A stretch of 64,000 nucleotides of DNA from Cylicocyclus nassatus. Its lineage: Eukaryota; Nematoda; Chromadorea; Rhabditida; Strongylidae. Location of the stretch: contig CATQJL010000305.1 in the NCBI GenBank assembly GCA_958299035.1, positions 75,856,792 through 75,920,791 of the forward strand, written 5' to 3'. Position numbers and translations under genes: made by a program. This document shows positions 1 through 11,815 of this stretch, piece after piece; the first letter of the stretch is position 1, and each line of letters begins with the position of its first letter. The notes under the pieces were generated by a model, which was not told where the DNA came from, made no database searches, and saw nothing but the letters and a program-made list of their open reading frames with translations.

Positions 1-3000
1 TGCCGTACCTAGGCAAATCCTTTTAAACATACATTCAAGTGCAAGTGCCCTGCTTTACATCTTATAGTCTACATGTCTTTATGCGCATTTCTTATTACCT
101 ACAGCACTTGGTCACGCCATCTTCTTCGCTAACATGTGATTTCAAAATTCTGTAAACCATTAGTCCACGGGAAGTCCGAATAGGAAGGTGGGTTCAAATC
201 ACTTCCGCACCCGTGCGAAGGTTTTCTGGCCGAAGCAGACAAAGCGTATCTCTTATGTACTTGCATGTTAGCAAATTTTTAGTTGTTATTAGGTATTTAC
301 TCGCCTATTTCATCTGCTTTTTGAACCCAAAAAAGAGTTTTAGCAAGGTAGATTTTATTTTGATCCTGGGAAATGTTTCTAAATATGGATCTCAAAAATC
401 GTAAAAAATCAGAGCTTAGATTACGCATAACAAGAGGGTTTGAATCATCATTAAAGTTTCTATATGAATACGGCTTGAATGTCGATAAGGGAGACGTAGC
501 TGTGCAGCTAAAGTTTTGTTATTAAATATCTTCTTTATTACAGCAAGACAATCTTGATGGTTTCAATCCAAAACTAGACGACTTGTAAAATACTTTTAAA
601 GATCAAAACGACATCATTAGGCTTGAACAACTCATGGATTACGATAAATGACTCCGTTTGGCACTAGCCCAATCCAACGTTTCTCCTCAGGCCTAAATGG
701 TGTAAATAGTATAGCAAAGTTTACAGCATTTCAGTTGCGGTGCAACTATATCAAGAAAATCTACTCGACTATAGCCGCTTTGGACCTCCGAACCGCCACA
801 GATTTCTATGTGGAGCAGAGGATAAACTAATACTGAGATGCAAGGTTTATGGCTACTGACGCATGCTGAGCTTGTCGAACCTGGCCATTTGTTGTGCAAG
901 TCCCCTCTATTTCGCCTCGACACATGATTTACTTTCGCAGTATGCATTCGGGCATGCATTCAGATGTGGACATTATAGATGTTAGTTTGCCGAAGCTAGA
1001 AGTTCCAAAGCTATTCTCTTGATAGCGACAATGTCACAGTCTTGAAAATGGGAGCTTTCGCGTTGCCAGTGAGACGCGCCAGCCTAGAAAATCCATAATT
1101 TGCTCGAACCATTTCAGATATCGTCGTCTTGTTGTTCTATGAATAATACTTTCCGGGTCTTTCAAATATAATTGGCGGTTGATTTTTCACGTTCGTTTTC
1201 TTGTTCTGATTTTGCATATTTTCTTATCCTTTTAGAAATACTTTTATTAAGGGTTCATAATCAGCTAATACGCCCGTAGGCTCATTACGTGTGGACCAGA
1301 ACAAAGCAGCTGTTTTCGCTTTGTGCAAGAAAATTTTGGAAAGACACCACGATCAAAATCGCGTTTGTGCACGTCAGTAGTGGCAGCTTCTCGAGGCAAA
1401 TTGCGTATGCGCATATAAACATGCATTACAATATCTTTTTTGCGTTCTCCTAAAACGATTCAGCTTAGTTTGTCACCCTCGTTCCCTACTCGCACTCTTC
1501 AGTATCAATACGATCAAGATTTTGCTATTAGATTTTCAGGAAGGTAACACGTTTCCTCATCCAAGGTCCAGATGTTTCATTGTGATTTCTACTTTTTTCC
1601 ATAGCCCAGTACTTTCCTGTGATCGCTGTCATATCCTCACGCGATTAGGTCAAAACTTGTGTGATTCAGGCTTTTCGCACAATCTGCACCTTCACTAACT
1701 ATGTCAAAGCACCTGCCTGTGTCGTGGGAATATCACAATTTTTCAGTAACTTTCACTGTGTCCGTTGCAATTTCCATTGGTGCGCCCATCATGTATCTCA
1801 TAGTTTAGCGTTCTAATCACTCTGAATGATAATCAACAAGCTAAGCGCCTCGCTTATTGTGAATGGAGCGGCTGTTAGATTAAGGACTCAGCCAAAGTTT
1901 TTTGTCATTACTAATGCTGTCACAACTTTTCTGCCTTTGGATACCATTTCTCACATGCTTCTAAGGTGAGGTTTATTCAAGAGTCTTGTCTTTTTCAACC
2001 GAGTACCGAAATATTTCAGACAAAAATGATGTGTCAAAGTTCCCGAAATTTTGAAACGGATTTCCTAACACCCGGAGAATCTCAAACAGATAGGGGCAAC
2101 ACTGAACGTTGGGTCTCTCGTTTGTCACGTTGGGTCTTTCGTCTGTATTCCATGCAGATGCTCTCAATACTTCTTTTTTTCTGATAAACCACTTTGTAAG
2201 TTTTCTTGATTGCTAAGTACACATGCTCTCGAAAAAGATGGCGATTCATATAAGTACTGAGTGTTAGAACCTTTGATGGAGGATCCCAGAGAGGTTGCCT
2301 ATAATGATGTTATTCATGTTCGATTCTCATTGAATTCGGTATATTGATGTTTTGATTACATAGCATTTATTCTGCACTCAATGCAGCAGCCGACACCAAC
2401 AAATAATACGTATGCTAGCGATGTAACAGTTCCACCGCTCTTGGACTCCTGATTTTTGAGCTGCGTCCAAGTTGCGCAGACCGACTCCAGCTACTGCGAA
2501 GTTTAAACCAGCCAACGGTGGTCTGAGGTTCTGGTGGTTGGGATGAGCTTCCAATTTTTAGCTTTTTAAAGTTATGAAAGGTTGAGCAAGCAACGCTAAA
2601 TGTTCCATAATTAGCTTCAATACGGCATAACTATCTTAGTGGTAGCTACAACATGCAAACACCTATTATGTGAGTTGTTTGGTGGATAGCTCAATCCCTC
2701 TCTAGTATGCTTTCATTTAGCTGTTCTTGATACTGGTTTTAGTGAACTGCTAGTGTTATCAAATCCATTCTTATTCAGTTTAAGTACTCAACATGCGCAG
2801 TTCGGGAAGATTGCAAAAATATACATGAACCATATATGCACTGTGTGAGTTCACCTCTTAGTTTTCCAGGTGTTAATCCCATACTTGTGAAATTTTCAAG
2901 AAAAAGTTTTCGCATTTATACGAAATATTCACGTATCTGCATTCTTTGATCCAATCAAATATAATGGTAATTGTACAAAATACTGATATGTGAAGTAATG

Positions 3001-5248
3001 ACACGAAATTTTGAAAGGAATGAATTCTGGGGAGATTGCATATGTACATATGAAAATATGAAATAGAGATCAGTGACTATCGTACTTACAACTATATACA
3101 GCACAAATGTCGATCTAGGAGAGATCATTTGAACCCGAACACATTTCCCATTGATTGCTCACAGTCAGAGGTGATTTGTTCAGCAATGGCATGACTCCAA
3201 ACCGGGGCACAGAGTTACTCCACCTGAGTGATGAAGCTATTTTGTCGAGCTGCATTCTCCCTGTATATGAGCGTATTCATTCGTACGGCTTGCCATCTCG
3301 CAGAATAACCGCTTAATCCAGAGTACTTCTTCAATTGCCTATCGCATCCAAGCTGAAAAATGTAGATTTCCCTGATAATGGTATTATACTCAGCTTTCGA
3401 TATCATGCAGGGTAACAAAAACATACAACCATTGAGGTTGAACTGCTCAAAGATAGCAATACATTGACAAGGAGTTGATAAATATGTATAGTGTTGCTTT
3501 TTAGAATCTCAACGATTGAACCTGATTACCACGCTTCTTTACTCATTCAACGAGTGGATAATTTGAAAAATGTTCAGACAAGCTTAATCACTCAACACAA
3601 ACTCTTATGGAAAACCACTTAAGTAATTTGATTTTAGGTTTCTCACAGGAAACAGTGATGTAAAGTATGTTTGTATTGAAATCTTCTCATTTTCCTAGGC
3701 AAGTGAATCATACAACTTTGCCAAGTTTTGAGAAACAGTGAGATAATACTGAATAAAAGGTTGAGGATACCTGTGCTGTGACAGACAGTTGCCATCTTTG
3801 TATCAGATTTTGCGAGTTCAATGCATGTTCGTCATATTGCGAACGAGTAAATGAACAAACGTAACAAACATATTATCCGTGGGAGCAAAGTAGGCCTTTA
3901 CAAGATGGATTGAACCAACATTCATACATACAGTCGCCGCGCTTTTTTCTTGGATAGGATACGAAAAATAGAAGCCATACAGATTATCGCTTTTTCCGGT
4001 TTTTGTAAACTAACCGAAATGAAAGTAATGAACTTGCAAGCTTTACGTACCAATCTTTCTACAAAGATTCCACCGCCTACTTGTAGAGCTTGTTTCGGTC
4101 TATCGAATATTTCTCATTTATTCTATTGCTGTAAGATAGAGATAGTGCGTTAGATTTGTACCCTAATATTAGGTTGTAACACAATTGATGCGCTTTTTAC
4201 AAACTTTTGCTTGGTGCCTCATAATTTGCTGAAACATGATATTAGAGAATGCAAAAACTACCATAATCAAAAGAGCTCGGCCTGTCCAGCTCTCATTTGT
4301 CACCGGTAGCCTCAGTGATTATAGAGACTGCAAGAAACTTATTTTGGAAACCTCTGCTTTGTCAGGCAATAAGTTGCTTCCGAGATAGCTTTACCGAATT
4401 ACCAATTAGGCCTCGAGCCAAGCAGCTACGCAGAAAAATTTATGTATTTTTACAAATATTAGAAAAATTACAGAACTAGAATGATAATTTTTGGCTTTCA
4501 GCTCAGGGCCAATCCAAATAGTAGGTTGGCAAGTCAATTATCTTTACACGAAAAAATAAGAAAAAAATTCGTTTAAAGTGTTTAAACAAATTAATCAATT
4601 TATACAATATGCTCTTTGTCGTTTATTAAAGGTAATTGAAATACACTTTAGAAAATCAAATTAAAACAAAATCAGTAAGTTGAATTTGGAAAACCAAAAT
4701 TCACAACTACCCATAGAGACATCCGATCACTACTAAGTTTTTCCACTTAGGAAGAATAGATTATAGAACCAAAACAAAAGAAAAATCTAGATTTTTAGTA
4801 AGTTTAAGCTAAGCGACCAGCTAAATTACATTTGGAGCATTTTTCAATCAGCCTGTAACGTATGCAAACAAGGAGTTCTGATTCAAGCATGTGCGGAAGG
4901 CACTCGAATTCTATTCCCTATTGTATCAAAGCAGAAGATTTTTCTGAAGGTGAAGAAAGTACGATCCTAGAGATTTGGTGAAAGAGTTATGCATAATCCT
5001 GATATTTTCTTGTATGGGTGGTCAAACGAAAAGTACGCAGAAATGGTGGTTCGCCTCTCACACGTGAAAACTTTCATAAATGCATTCTCAAAAAACTCAT
5101 AGACTATTTAACGGGGCATGACGATAGGTCACGTTCAACAGCATCACAAGCAACGCATGCCTAACATACGCAGAAGAAAGGCTTCCAGATGGCAAAGGAA
5201 GCTACACACAAAAAGCGGATAAAAAATGATCGCTTCATAAATGTATTT
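1..5248. other. Intergenic DNA, no gene recognised
   Basis: AT-rich sequence in which only short, compositionally ordinary reading frames occur and none has a recognisable domain or convincing exon context. A two-copy short tandem repeat of about 20 bp, beginning CGTTGGGTCT, lies near 2,106-2,145. The mariner-like ends around 4.17 kb are listed separately. Confidence 0.6.
3950..4166. mobile_element. Mariner-like MITE fragment, right end
   Basis: The sequence at 4,080-4,104 (TTGTAGAGCTTGTTTCGGTC and on) matches an internal box found in the mariner-like elements at 37, 40.1-41.1, 56 and 57.8 kb. About 85 bp later comes CCCTAA followed by TA at 4,161-4,168, the expected terminus and target dinucleotide. 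The left end was not located, so 3,950 is only an approximate limit. Immediately beyond the TA, TTAGGTTGTAAC at 4,169 looks like the outward-facing end of a second element, so two ends abut. No transposase is encoded. Confidence 0.45.
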
Positions 5249-5347
5249 TCAAAATCGCGTTAATTTTCTTTCAAACTGGAAGTTAAAAAAAGTGAGAAAC
5301 TTCCAACGAGAAGTGGAAACCTGATATCGGAGCAGTTTAGCAAAGAA
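5249..5347 (-). CDS. Candidate last coding exon of the GPCR
   Basis: The eighth GPCR exon ends at a good donor (CAG|gtacta at 5,510). The next convincing acceptor is tttaccag at about 5,348, and reading from it in the matching phase 0 gives 32 residues, beginning FFAKLLRYQVSTSRW, before TGA at 5,251-5,249. A short basic, aromatic cytoplasmic tail is plausible for this family. No family motif confirms it, and the intron would be 162 bp. Confidence 0.4.
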   Translation of the reverse strand, partial: FFAKLLRYQVSTSRWKFLTFFNFQFERKLTRF

Positions 5348-5509
5348 CTGGTAAATAACGAATCTTTTAGAAAACGAAGGCTACTACGCTCACACAAGTC
5401 TGGGGCAGACTGCATTCAAAAGGTACAAAAAAGCCGATCAGGAACAGCGTAGAGAAGAAAACGAGATAAATTGCTTTAAATACCACACAAGAATCAAAAA
5501 AAGTAGTAC

Positions 5510-7509
5510 CTGATTCTGAATGATTGCACGAAGTCTTCGTCGGAAGTACACCGATGACATGCAGAAAAGCACGAAGTTCATCACCTACAGATAATTTTGC
5601 CAACGTGTTTCTGTGGAATAGCATTCGAACATGGTGTACTGACCTTTCCTGTCAGGAGCCATCCATGTACAATGGGTCCCAGTTCGGGCATCAATCTTCG
5701 GATAGAGTCCCTCTGTGAAGGTGTCATAATCGGTGAAATCAACTCCAGAATGAAGGGAACAGTTGAGGGGGTCTAGAAATCCATTCATTTGGTCTTGCAT
5801 GACTCAAGTGCTGTAACTAACGTACATGTGTCAGGAAGAAACATGCGATGATGGCTAACACAGTGATCGTCACTTTTCGGTCGCGTTTCTGGCGAGAATC
5901 CGTATCACTAAAACGCAGAAAAATTCTCTGAATCGTCCAAAGTCATGTTATTTATCCTCACCGCAAGAATTCATCATTTGGGTCATCGGTGCTGTTTTTG
6001 GCCGATCTGGTAACTAACACACTGCTTCGTCTCAACACCAATATTATTCTCAAGTTGAGAACAACGATGCCAATCAACGGCAGTATAACGACAAGTATTA
6101 TTTGCAACATCTTCAGCACTGTTACCACGCGCACTTGGAGGGTCGAGATGTAGGGTACAAGCTGAAAGTTTCCCTGTTGAATCAGAAGAAAATTATAAAA
6201 CTTCATTGAAACTAACACGTTCAATTGGCACTAGCTTTGCATAGGTGAGGGTTCCGTTGCACATAGTGGCATAGCCGTATTTGTACTCGAAATGATGAAA
6301 AGCAGTAAGTAAAAGACTTCCAATGATCACCACAAACATCAAGTAGCTGACTCGCGAATGTCTCCATTCACTTCGATTATGCATTGGTGATGAGATACCC
6401 ATGTATCTGGAAGGATATATGTAATTTATGAAATTAGTGGGTCTCGTTGACTTGTGCTATATAAAAGGTGATGTACATGAAGCGCCGTCCTAAACCTTAT
6501 TGGCAATAATAAACTGCTATGTGCATACACGCTCCGAGCTACTGGAATTCAAACTTTATTCTTTTTATAAAAGGTACTTTTTTACAATCGGAAAAGTTTA
6601 AGCGCTCTAATGACACGCCATGAAAACTTGGCTTCTTATTTCCTGTGACCGAAACAAGTGATATCGCCACTTCCGCACCACCAGTTCTTGCAAGAATTGC
6701 CTTCCACATCCTACTAATTTCTGAGCGAATGCGATATAAGAAAATGAAGCTCTGTTTTCTCTAAAGGCTCGCCATTACTGGCAGAGCTAAAAACCGTTTC
6801 TTGAGAAAAAATCAAAAGGCGTACAGTACAGACATAGCAAAAATCTCAGACATGAGAGATAGCGCAAATGGATAGAGCACAACAAAATTGTGAATATTAC
6901 TCTGCCATCATTTTGGATCACAAGAACATGAGATGTTGCGCAAAGTCAAGGTATTCGCCTATAGAAACAGATTGCCACTCTTGTAATTTGTCATTTTTTA
7001 TCATTATGATTTTTCTTACTGTTCAAAATACTGTAAGCACCTTTCAACTGATACGGCTAATATCAACCAGCATGTCATGCATGAGAATACATTAGAGAAC
7101 CAGTGACGTACAGTATGCGAGTGGTAGTAAAATCTTCTAAAAAGCTCAATTGGATACTTTCAAAGCTAAATCTAAGCAAAAACATCCTCACCTGAAGTAG
7201 TCATTGGTGTAAAAAGATGGCCAAACGCCTAGTGCAGATGGAAGCATAGTCAAAAATAGCAAGATGTCAGCTATGGCCAGCGCTGACAGGAGGTAATTCG
7301 CCTGAATCATATTAGCTTGAAATGTTCCAGTACTAAGGAAATCTGGGGCATACTTCGCTTCGCATGTGACGACTGAGTAGAACGCAAAGATTGAGCGCAT
7401 TTCCGATGACACCAAGGAAGAACTGCACCGGGAACACGTACATGTAGAATGTGCTCATTCCTCCCACAATCAACGGTTTGTAAATCTCCGGACACGAGCC
7501 ATTTACGAA
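5510..7509 (-). CDS. Rhodopsin-family neuropeptide-type GPCR (partial model)
   Basis: A seven-transmembrane receptor of the plasma membrane, most like the nematode FMRFamide-receptor-like group; the ligand is unknown. Exons on the minus strand are 7509-7354, 7301-7192, 7136-7041, 6406-6217, 6173-5962, 5907-5826, 5772-5644 and 5584-5510, together 350 codons with every phase compatible. Introns are 43-59 bp except one of 634 bp. TM1 holds GVIGNALNLCVLL; TM2 holds ALAIADILLFLTM; TM3 ends in VSVERY, the E/DRY motif at about residues 120-122. TM4 is VSYLMFVVIIGSLLL, the second extracellular loop has a Cys and an NGT site near residue 170, TM5 is rich in I/L/V, and TM6 reads VTITVLAIIACFFLTH. TM7 reads LTGKVMNFVLFCMSSVYFRR, a variant of the usual NPxxY end. 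An NGS glycosylation site lies before TM1. The first exon recognised starts at an acceptor, so the initiator Met is further upstream (above 7,509) and was not found. The receptor subfamily call is inference; the GPCR call is firm. Confidence 0.9.
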
Positions 7510-7569
7510 CTAAACATGTTCCTGTTGCTTTTTGTAATTTTCATGCTTGAGTTTGTTGATTTCAATGAA

Positions 7570-7755
7570 ACACTGGGGGAAGTGGCGTAGTGGTATGGGT
7601 CGCTATGACCAGAATGAACCCAAGTCCTATTCCGCCTCTGGGCCAACCAAGCTCCACTCTCCGAGGCCGAGAAATTGGTATCAGAGTATTCTGGAGGTAA
7701 AAGCAGGCTTGATTATCGGCTGGCCCCGCAAGTCATTGTAAAGGCTCGCACGCAT
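7570..7755 (+). repeat. tRNA-derived SINE, copy 1
   Basis: GTGGCGTAGTGGTATGGG at about 7,578 looks like an RNA polymerase III box A (the TRGYNNARNNGG class). The following sequence can be aligned with the minus-strand copy at 29.04-29.22 kb: both have a TATGA block, a CTCT..CGGGGA-like block, TGGTA and a GGAGGTaAAAGC..CTTGA-like tail. Box B is degenerate here. It lies upstream of the first recognised GPCR exon, either in that gene's 5' intron or in flanking DNA. Confidence 0.55.
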
Positions 7756-8186
7756 TCAGTAGCCTTTTCGATTGTTAAGTAGAATGCGTTTGGCCCAAGC
7801 CCGCAGAGGCTATGGAAGACCAATTCTTTATCCTTTTGATGAATTACTGACTTTCAGAGAGATTTCTGAAATACAGTACAAGTTCGTAATTGAAGAAGGT
7901 TGCTGCAAGAATGGCGGTGAACCGTATCAAAGCGAAGAAAACAAAAAAAGCAGAGAAACAAACACGACTTCTAAAACAAAACTGGTAAGTTGACTTTATT
8001 CTTTAAATATGTCCCAAAGTTTTTACGACCTCGTGTCTCCAGGGTCCCAAAGGTTCAAAGCGTTGCCTTTGATTCCAACACACTAGATGTGCTGAGTCGT
8101 ATTGAAAGAATAAAGATCACCTATCGTGGTAAACCTCCCCCCCCCCCCCCCTCGTCCCCCTCCCGTCAGCTGAGTTCAACTGCACT

Positions 8187-9310
8187 GACAAGGGAAGATA
8201 CTCAGTGTCCATGGCCTTTTGAAAGAAGTGTATACCATTACACTCGTCTTGTAACGCTGATTCCGAATCTGACTTCCGTTTCTGCTAAGCTTTTTCTGAA
8301 AGAAATTATGAGTTATTTTGCGCCAAGTACGATAGGCATCTCACCACCGCCGGTACGCTGTTGTGTACCATTTGACTCAACTGGCTTATCTTCGACAAGG
8401 CGGGGATTCGTGACCTTAATAAAGCTAGGTAGTGATCAGAGAGCACTCGCGCGGGGGAGACGCAGGAGCGTCGCGGGCGCGAGCGGCTTTAATCCAGTCA
8501 CAAAGCTCCGCTTTCCCGGAGCCAAGCCAGTTGAATCAAAGGTTAGTAATAAAGGCGATAGCCCTCACAAGTTGATGTAGGTGTATGTTTGAATCCCTTT
8601 GTATCTTTCAGTTTCGCAATGCCTCAATTAAGCTTCTTTTTGAAAGTTAGGCATCCTCAAAATAAATGCGTGCCCTTGCTCTTTGAAAATTCAACGAAGA
8701 ATTATTTTTATACCTACAAAAATGAGAATAAACGAAAAAATACATGTTAACCGCAGTAAAGGAAATCTATAACGAATGGAGTAATCAGAGAAGTTGCTCA
8801 CAATGAACACACCGGATAAAGAACAACTCGTCGCAATTGGTTTCTCGCACTGACCTAGCAATTCACGCAAAGAGCAGTATTCTACGTGGTTTGAAATTGT
8901 TAATATTGTCGCTTTGTTCAAGATTTATCAAATTGTGATCAATGGACACATTTAGCGTAAATAGCACCTTTTTATGAAAAGTTAGGGCATGCATTCACCT
9001 CGAGGATGCCTATTCCAGAAGAAGCTTGAAATGCAAAACTGAAAAACAAAAAAGGATTCAAACCTACACCGCATCAACTTGTGAGGCTATCGCACCAACC
9101 TACATCACAGTACCGGCAGTGTTGGTCTGCCTATCTATTTCCCTCGGGCGGCCAAATTTGGCGCGAGAATTCTTCGTAACTTCTTTTAGATAATCGGTTA
9201 GCAGAAACGGAAGTCAGGTTCGAAATCAGCGTTCTAAGACGAGAGTACATTATGTAGTGTACACGGTATACATTTCACCACAAAAGGCCACGGGCACTAA
9301 GTATCGTTTC
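8187..9310. mobile_element. Long foldback (inverted-repeat) element
   Basis: The left arm (8,187-8,369 plus 8,553-8,600) and the right arm (9,055-9,310) are inverted, diverged copies of each other. For example GACTTCCGTTTCTGCTAA at 8,271 reappears inverted at 9,197-9,214, and CTCACAAGTTGATG at 8,563 reappears inverted near 9,077. The loop is about 455 bp. The left arm alone contains the 172-bp MITE at 8,370-8,541, so that MITE arrived later. The 196-codon reading frame at 7,990-8,580 runs through a poly-C tract, the arm and the MITE, and is not a gene. Confidence 0.75.
8370..8541. mobile_element. CAACTGGCTT-family MITE, copy 1 (nested)
   Basis: Terminal inverted repeats read TTTGACTCAACTGGCTT on the left and, inverted, CCTTTGATTCAACTGGCTTG on the right. 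The interior is markedly GC-rich (GCGCGGGGGAGACGCAGGAG). It belongs to the same family as the element at 14,158-14,302. The corresponding position in the opposite arm of the host foldback lacks it, which identifies it as an insertion. Confidence 0.75.
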
Positions 9311-9654
9311 CTTGTGACTCCCCTCAGAAGAAATTTGTAAGCCTAACTTACAACCGCCCGCCCTCCATACTTGACGATGGCAAGTTCAACTGTCAGAAGG
9401 CCTGGGTCAAATGCCGCCGTCAGTTTACCGTGCCTTCCGTAAGTTTGACGTAGGCTTTTGATAGCGGTCATCATCGATTTTTTGATAGTAGTCGCTATAA
9501 GAGATTGCCCGCGGCATAGCAAGTAACGTCACAGTGGGATCTCAAACCGTTACCTTCTTGCTGGAAACACATTAAATCACCATTTGGGCTCTGCAAGAAA
9601 GCATTTTCTTCAAAAAAGCATACGATTAGTTTCCTTACATAGCGATCTGCACGA

Positions 9655-9977
9655 ACTCAGACAATCGCTGGGGGCAGGCGGGCACCGAAAAAATAGATTG
9701 CTGATTTCTCGCACCCCGCTCGCGGATTTTTTGCAAAGCAATCAGGACTTTTCGGAAGACCGCTTGCTGAGTCAGCGGATTTTTGAGAGACCGCCTGTTG
9801 AATTTTTTTTTTCGCACTTATCTTTTGCAGATATATTGCTGAATCTCTGAGGAATCGAGAACTCAGCAAGCGGTCTTCCGAAGCGTCCTGATTGCTTTCC
9901 AAAAAATCCGCGAGCGGGGTGCGAGAGATCAGCAATCTATTTTTCCGGTGCCCGCCTGCCCCCGGCGATTGTCTGAG
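9655..9977. mobile_element. Hairpin element (inverted repeat, ~120-bp arms)
   Basis: Arms at 9,655-9,775 and 9,858-9,977 are nearly exact reverse complements. Each holds the GGCAGGCGGGCACCG block, the CGCACCCCGCTCGCGGATTT block and the AGACCGCTTGCTGAGTC block, separated by an 82-bp spacer. The arms are more GC-rich than their surroundings. No coding capacity is seen; the reading frames on both strands here are mirror images of each other. Confidence 0.8.
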
Positions 9978-10014
9978 AAGGTGGATGGCACTATTCATAC
10001 TGCGCTGGGACGCC

Positions 10015-11380
10015 TAAAGTTCAATTTAGGCCCACCGTAGCCAAGTTTCATGACGGGCGGTTTATCATGGGCCTTTATGAAAACCGGACTTGGAAACTAC
10101 AACGGCTGACACTACCCTTCAGCAGCTTTTTTAAGGGAGTACCAGGAGTTCGCTCCATAAATTGATGGTGTATTTCTCTTCACACTAATTCTTCGAAGAT
10201 AGGTGAATGTTAAAAAAGCGAAACAGTAATTCCTATGTGGATGCATCTGCTTACTACATACGGCACATTAACAGTAAGTTGAGAAAATTTTTTATGGCTT
10301 GAGAAAGAGTGCATCGACTCATTATTTCTTATTCGATTGAGTTTAGCCGAAAAGATCTCTTTTCATTCATTCACGAGTTCAGTAGATTATTTACAAAGAA
10401 GATGTAGAAGATTGTCAAAAATTTACCTTGAGTCGGCCAAAAACGCCCAAAGTCTTCGAAAAATTGTAATTTCTTCCATTAACAAGTAATTTATTATTTT
10501 TGTTTTTACCAGGAAAGAGAATCATGCGCATAGAAGTAGCAAAAATCGTTGTTGTTCGAGCGACAGTAGATGATAACAAAAACATTTTTTTCATCAGTCG
10601 TTAAAAGTTCCAAACTATACAAAAAAAACTAAGCTCAATTCTGATTTTTTTCAACCCATTCTCCTACTCTTTTTAGCCAAAGACTTGTACAAAGAGATTT
10701 CTTTACGCTCGGACAACCCAGAGGAATTTCCACAGGACAAAGGCTTGCAGCGGTTCCACAGGGTTTTGTTTACTGTCACAAAAGTTCTACTATCGAAGGT
10801 GGGAGCTTTCGCAGGAGTCCGGCGCCAGACTGAATAAAAACGGATCTTCCGCAAACTTTCCGCAAAAAGCTGCGGAAGTTTCGTTCCTTGAATGTCTAAC
10901 GAAACTTCCGGTCAAGTGTCTGGGATTATGATTTTTGCATTTTTCGAGAGCTGCTATAATGACATCTTTGTCTTTATCTTTCTCTTTACAATCAAGGTGC
11001 ACCATTTAAACTATGAAATACTGTTAGAAGGGGTCAATCGTCCTAGGGATTCAAAGAACAACAAAGGAAGCACTTGTACTTTAATGAAGTAAGCAAAAGA
11101 AAGTACGGGATAGTGTACCCATAACATACGAAAAAAGATACGTCCAGATGCGAGTAAATTATACGACTACATATAGGAGTGGATGCCAGGTGAATAACAG
11201 TGGGACTGCTATCGCTCAAGGATAATCGGAGCGTTTCAAGTCAGGGTATTGGTTTAACTAGGTATCCATCAACCTAACATTCGCCTTGCCTAAAATCTTA
11301 ACACAACTGTCTAACAGTAGTGATTAGAGAATTAGAATAAAAAAAGAAGTAAGAGGTCGAAGAAATGCATGAAATTTTCA
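10015..11380. other. Intergenic DNA, no gene recognised
   Basis: No recognised gene. A 14-nt inverted pair, GGAAGTTTCGTT and its complement, flanks about 11 nt near 10,874-10,912 and would form a short hairpin. Minus-strand reading frames over 10,651-11,005 run through this hairpin and have no recognisable domain. Confidence 0.5.
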
Positions 11381-11399
11381 CTTAAGTGCTTTGACTTAC

Positions 11400-11457
11400 T
11401 ATATTCTTTGCTGCCCAAACACGAACGTCGTAGTCGAGATCGCCGGTGATTATCATC
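11400..11457 (-). CDS. Possible single WD40-repeat exon
   Basis: On the minus strand a strong acceptor (tgctttcag) precedes 58 bp that end at a perfect gtaagt donor. In phase 1 this encodes MIITGDLDYDVRVWAAKNI, which fits strands b-c of a WD40 blade (TGD.D..VRVW). The remainder of the gene was not found on either side, so this may be an isolated exon of a larger gene with longer introns, a pseudogene exon, or a chance match. Function cannot be assigned. Confidence 0.35.
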
Positions 11458-11734
11458 CTGAAAGCAGACGACGACAATTGTAAGAGGAAGTGAGGATTTA
11501 CGAGTTGTGCGCGGAAGTGTCGGAACGATGTGCAATAGGAGAAGAAACGCGACGGAAGAGAGATCAAATCGACGTCTAGACCCCCCCCCCCCCAGCCCCG
11601 TGTCGTCCGACGGACGACAACGTTGTCAGCACGGTGCAATGGAGAGCTTTTAATGAAAGTCAAACGAGCAAGGCGAAAATGAGTCCGCGCAACAATGCTT
11701 AATCAGCCAGATTGCACGAAGATGCGTGGTAGAA

Positions 11735-11815
11735 TATGCACACACACACATACACACATAGAAATCCATGCACGAGACTCTGGGCCCCTCTATACCCCCT
11801 CTCCCCCCCCCCCCG
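11735..11815. repeat. CA microsatellite and poly-C tract
   Basis: A short (CA)n run with interspersed TA at 11,738-11,759 is followed by CCCCTCTCCCCC and a 10-11 nt C run around 11,800-11,814. The tract creates several overlapping spurious reading frames in this segment. Other isolated C runs of 10-14 nt lie near 8,137, 11,581 and 17,589. Confidence 0.8.

Noticed and set aside
7911..7985. Lysine-rich peptide ending at a gtaagt donor on the plus strand
   Set aside because: The A-rich sequence makes two frames lysine-rich, and no following exon could be joined convincingly.
7990..8580. 196-codon plus-strand frame with a proline run
   Set aside because: The proline run is a C homopolymer, and the rest crosses a foldback arm and a nested MITE. 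It is open by chance.
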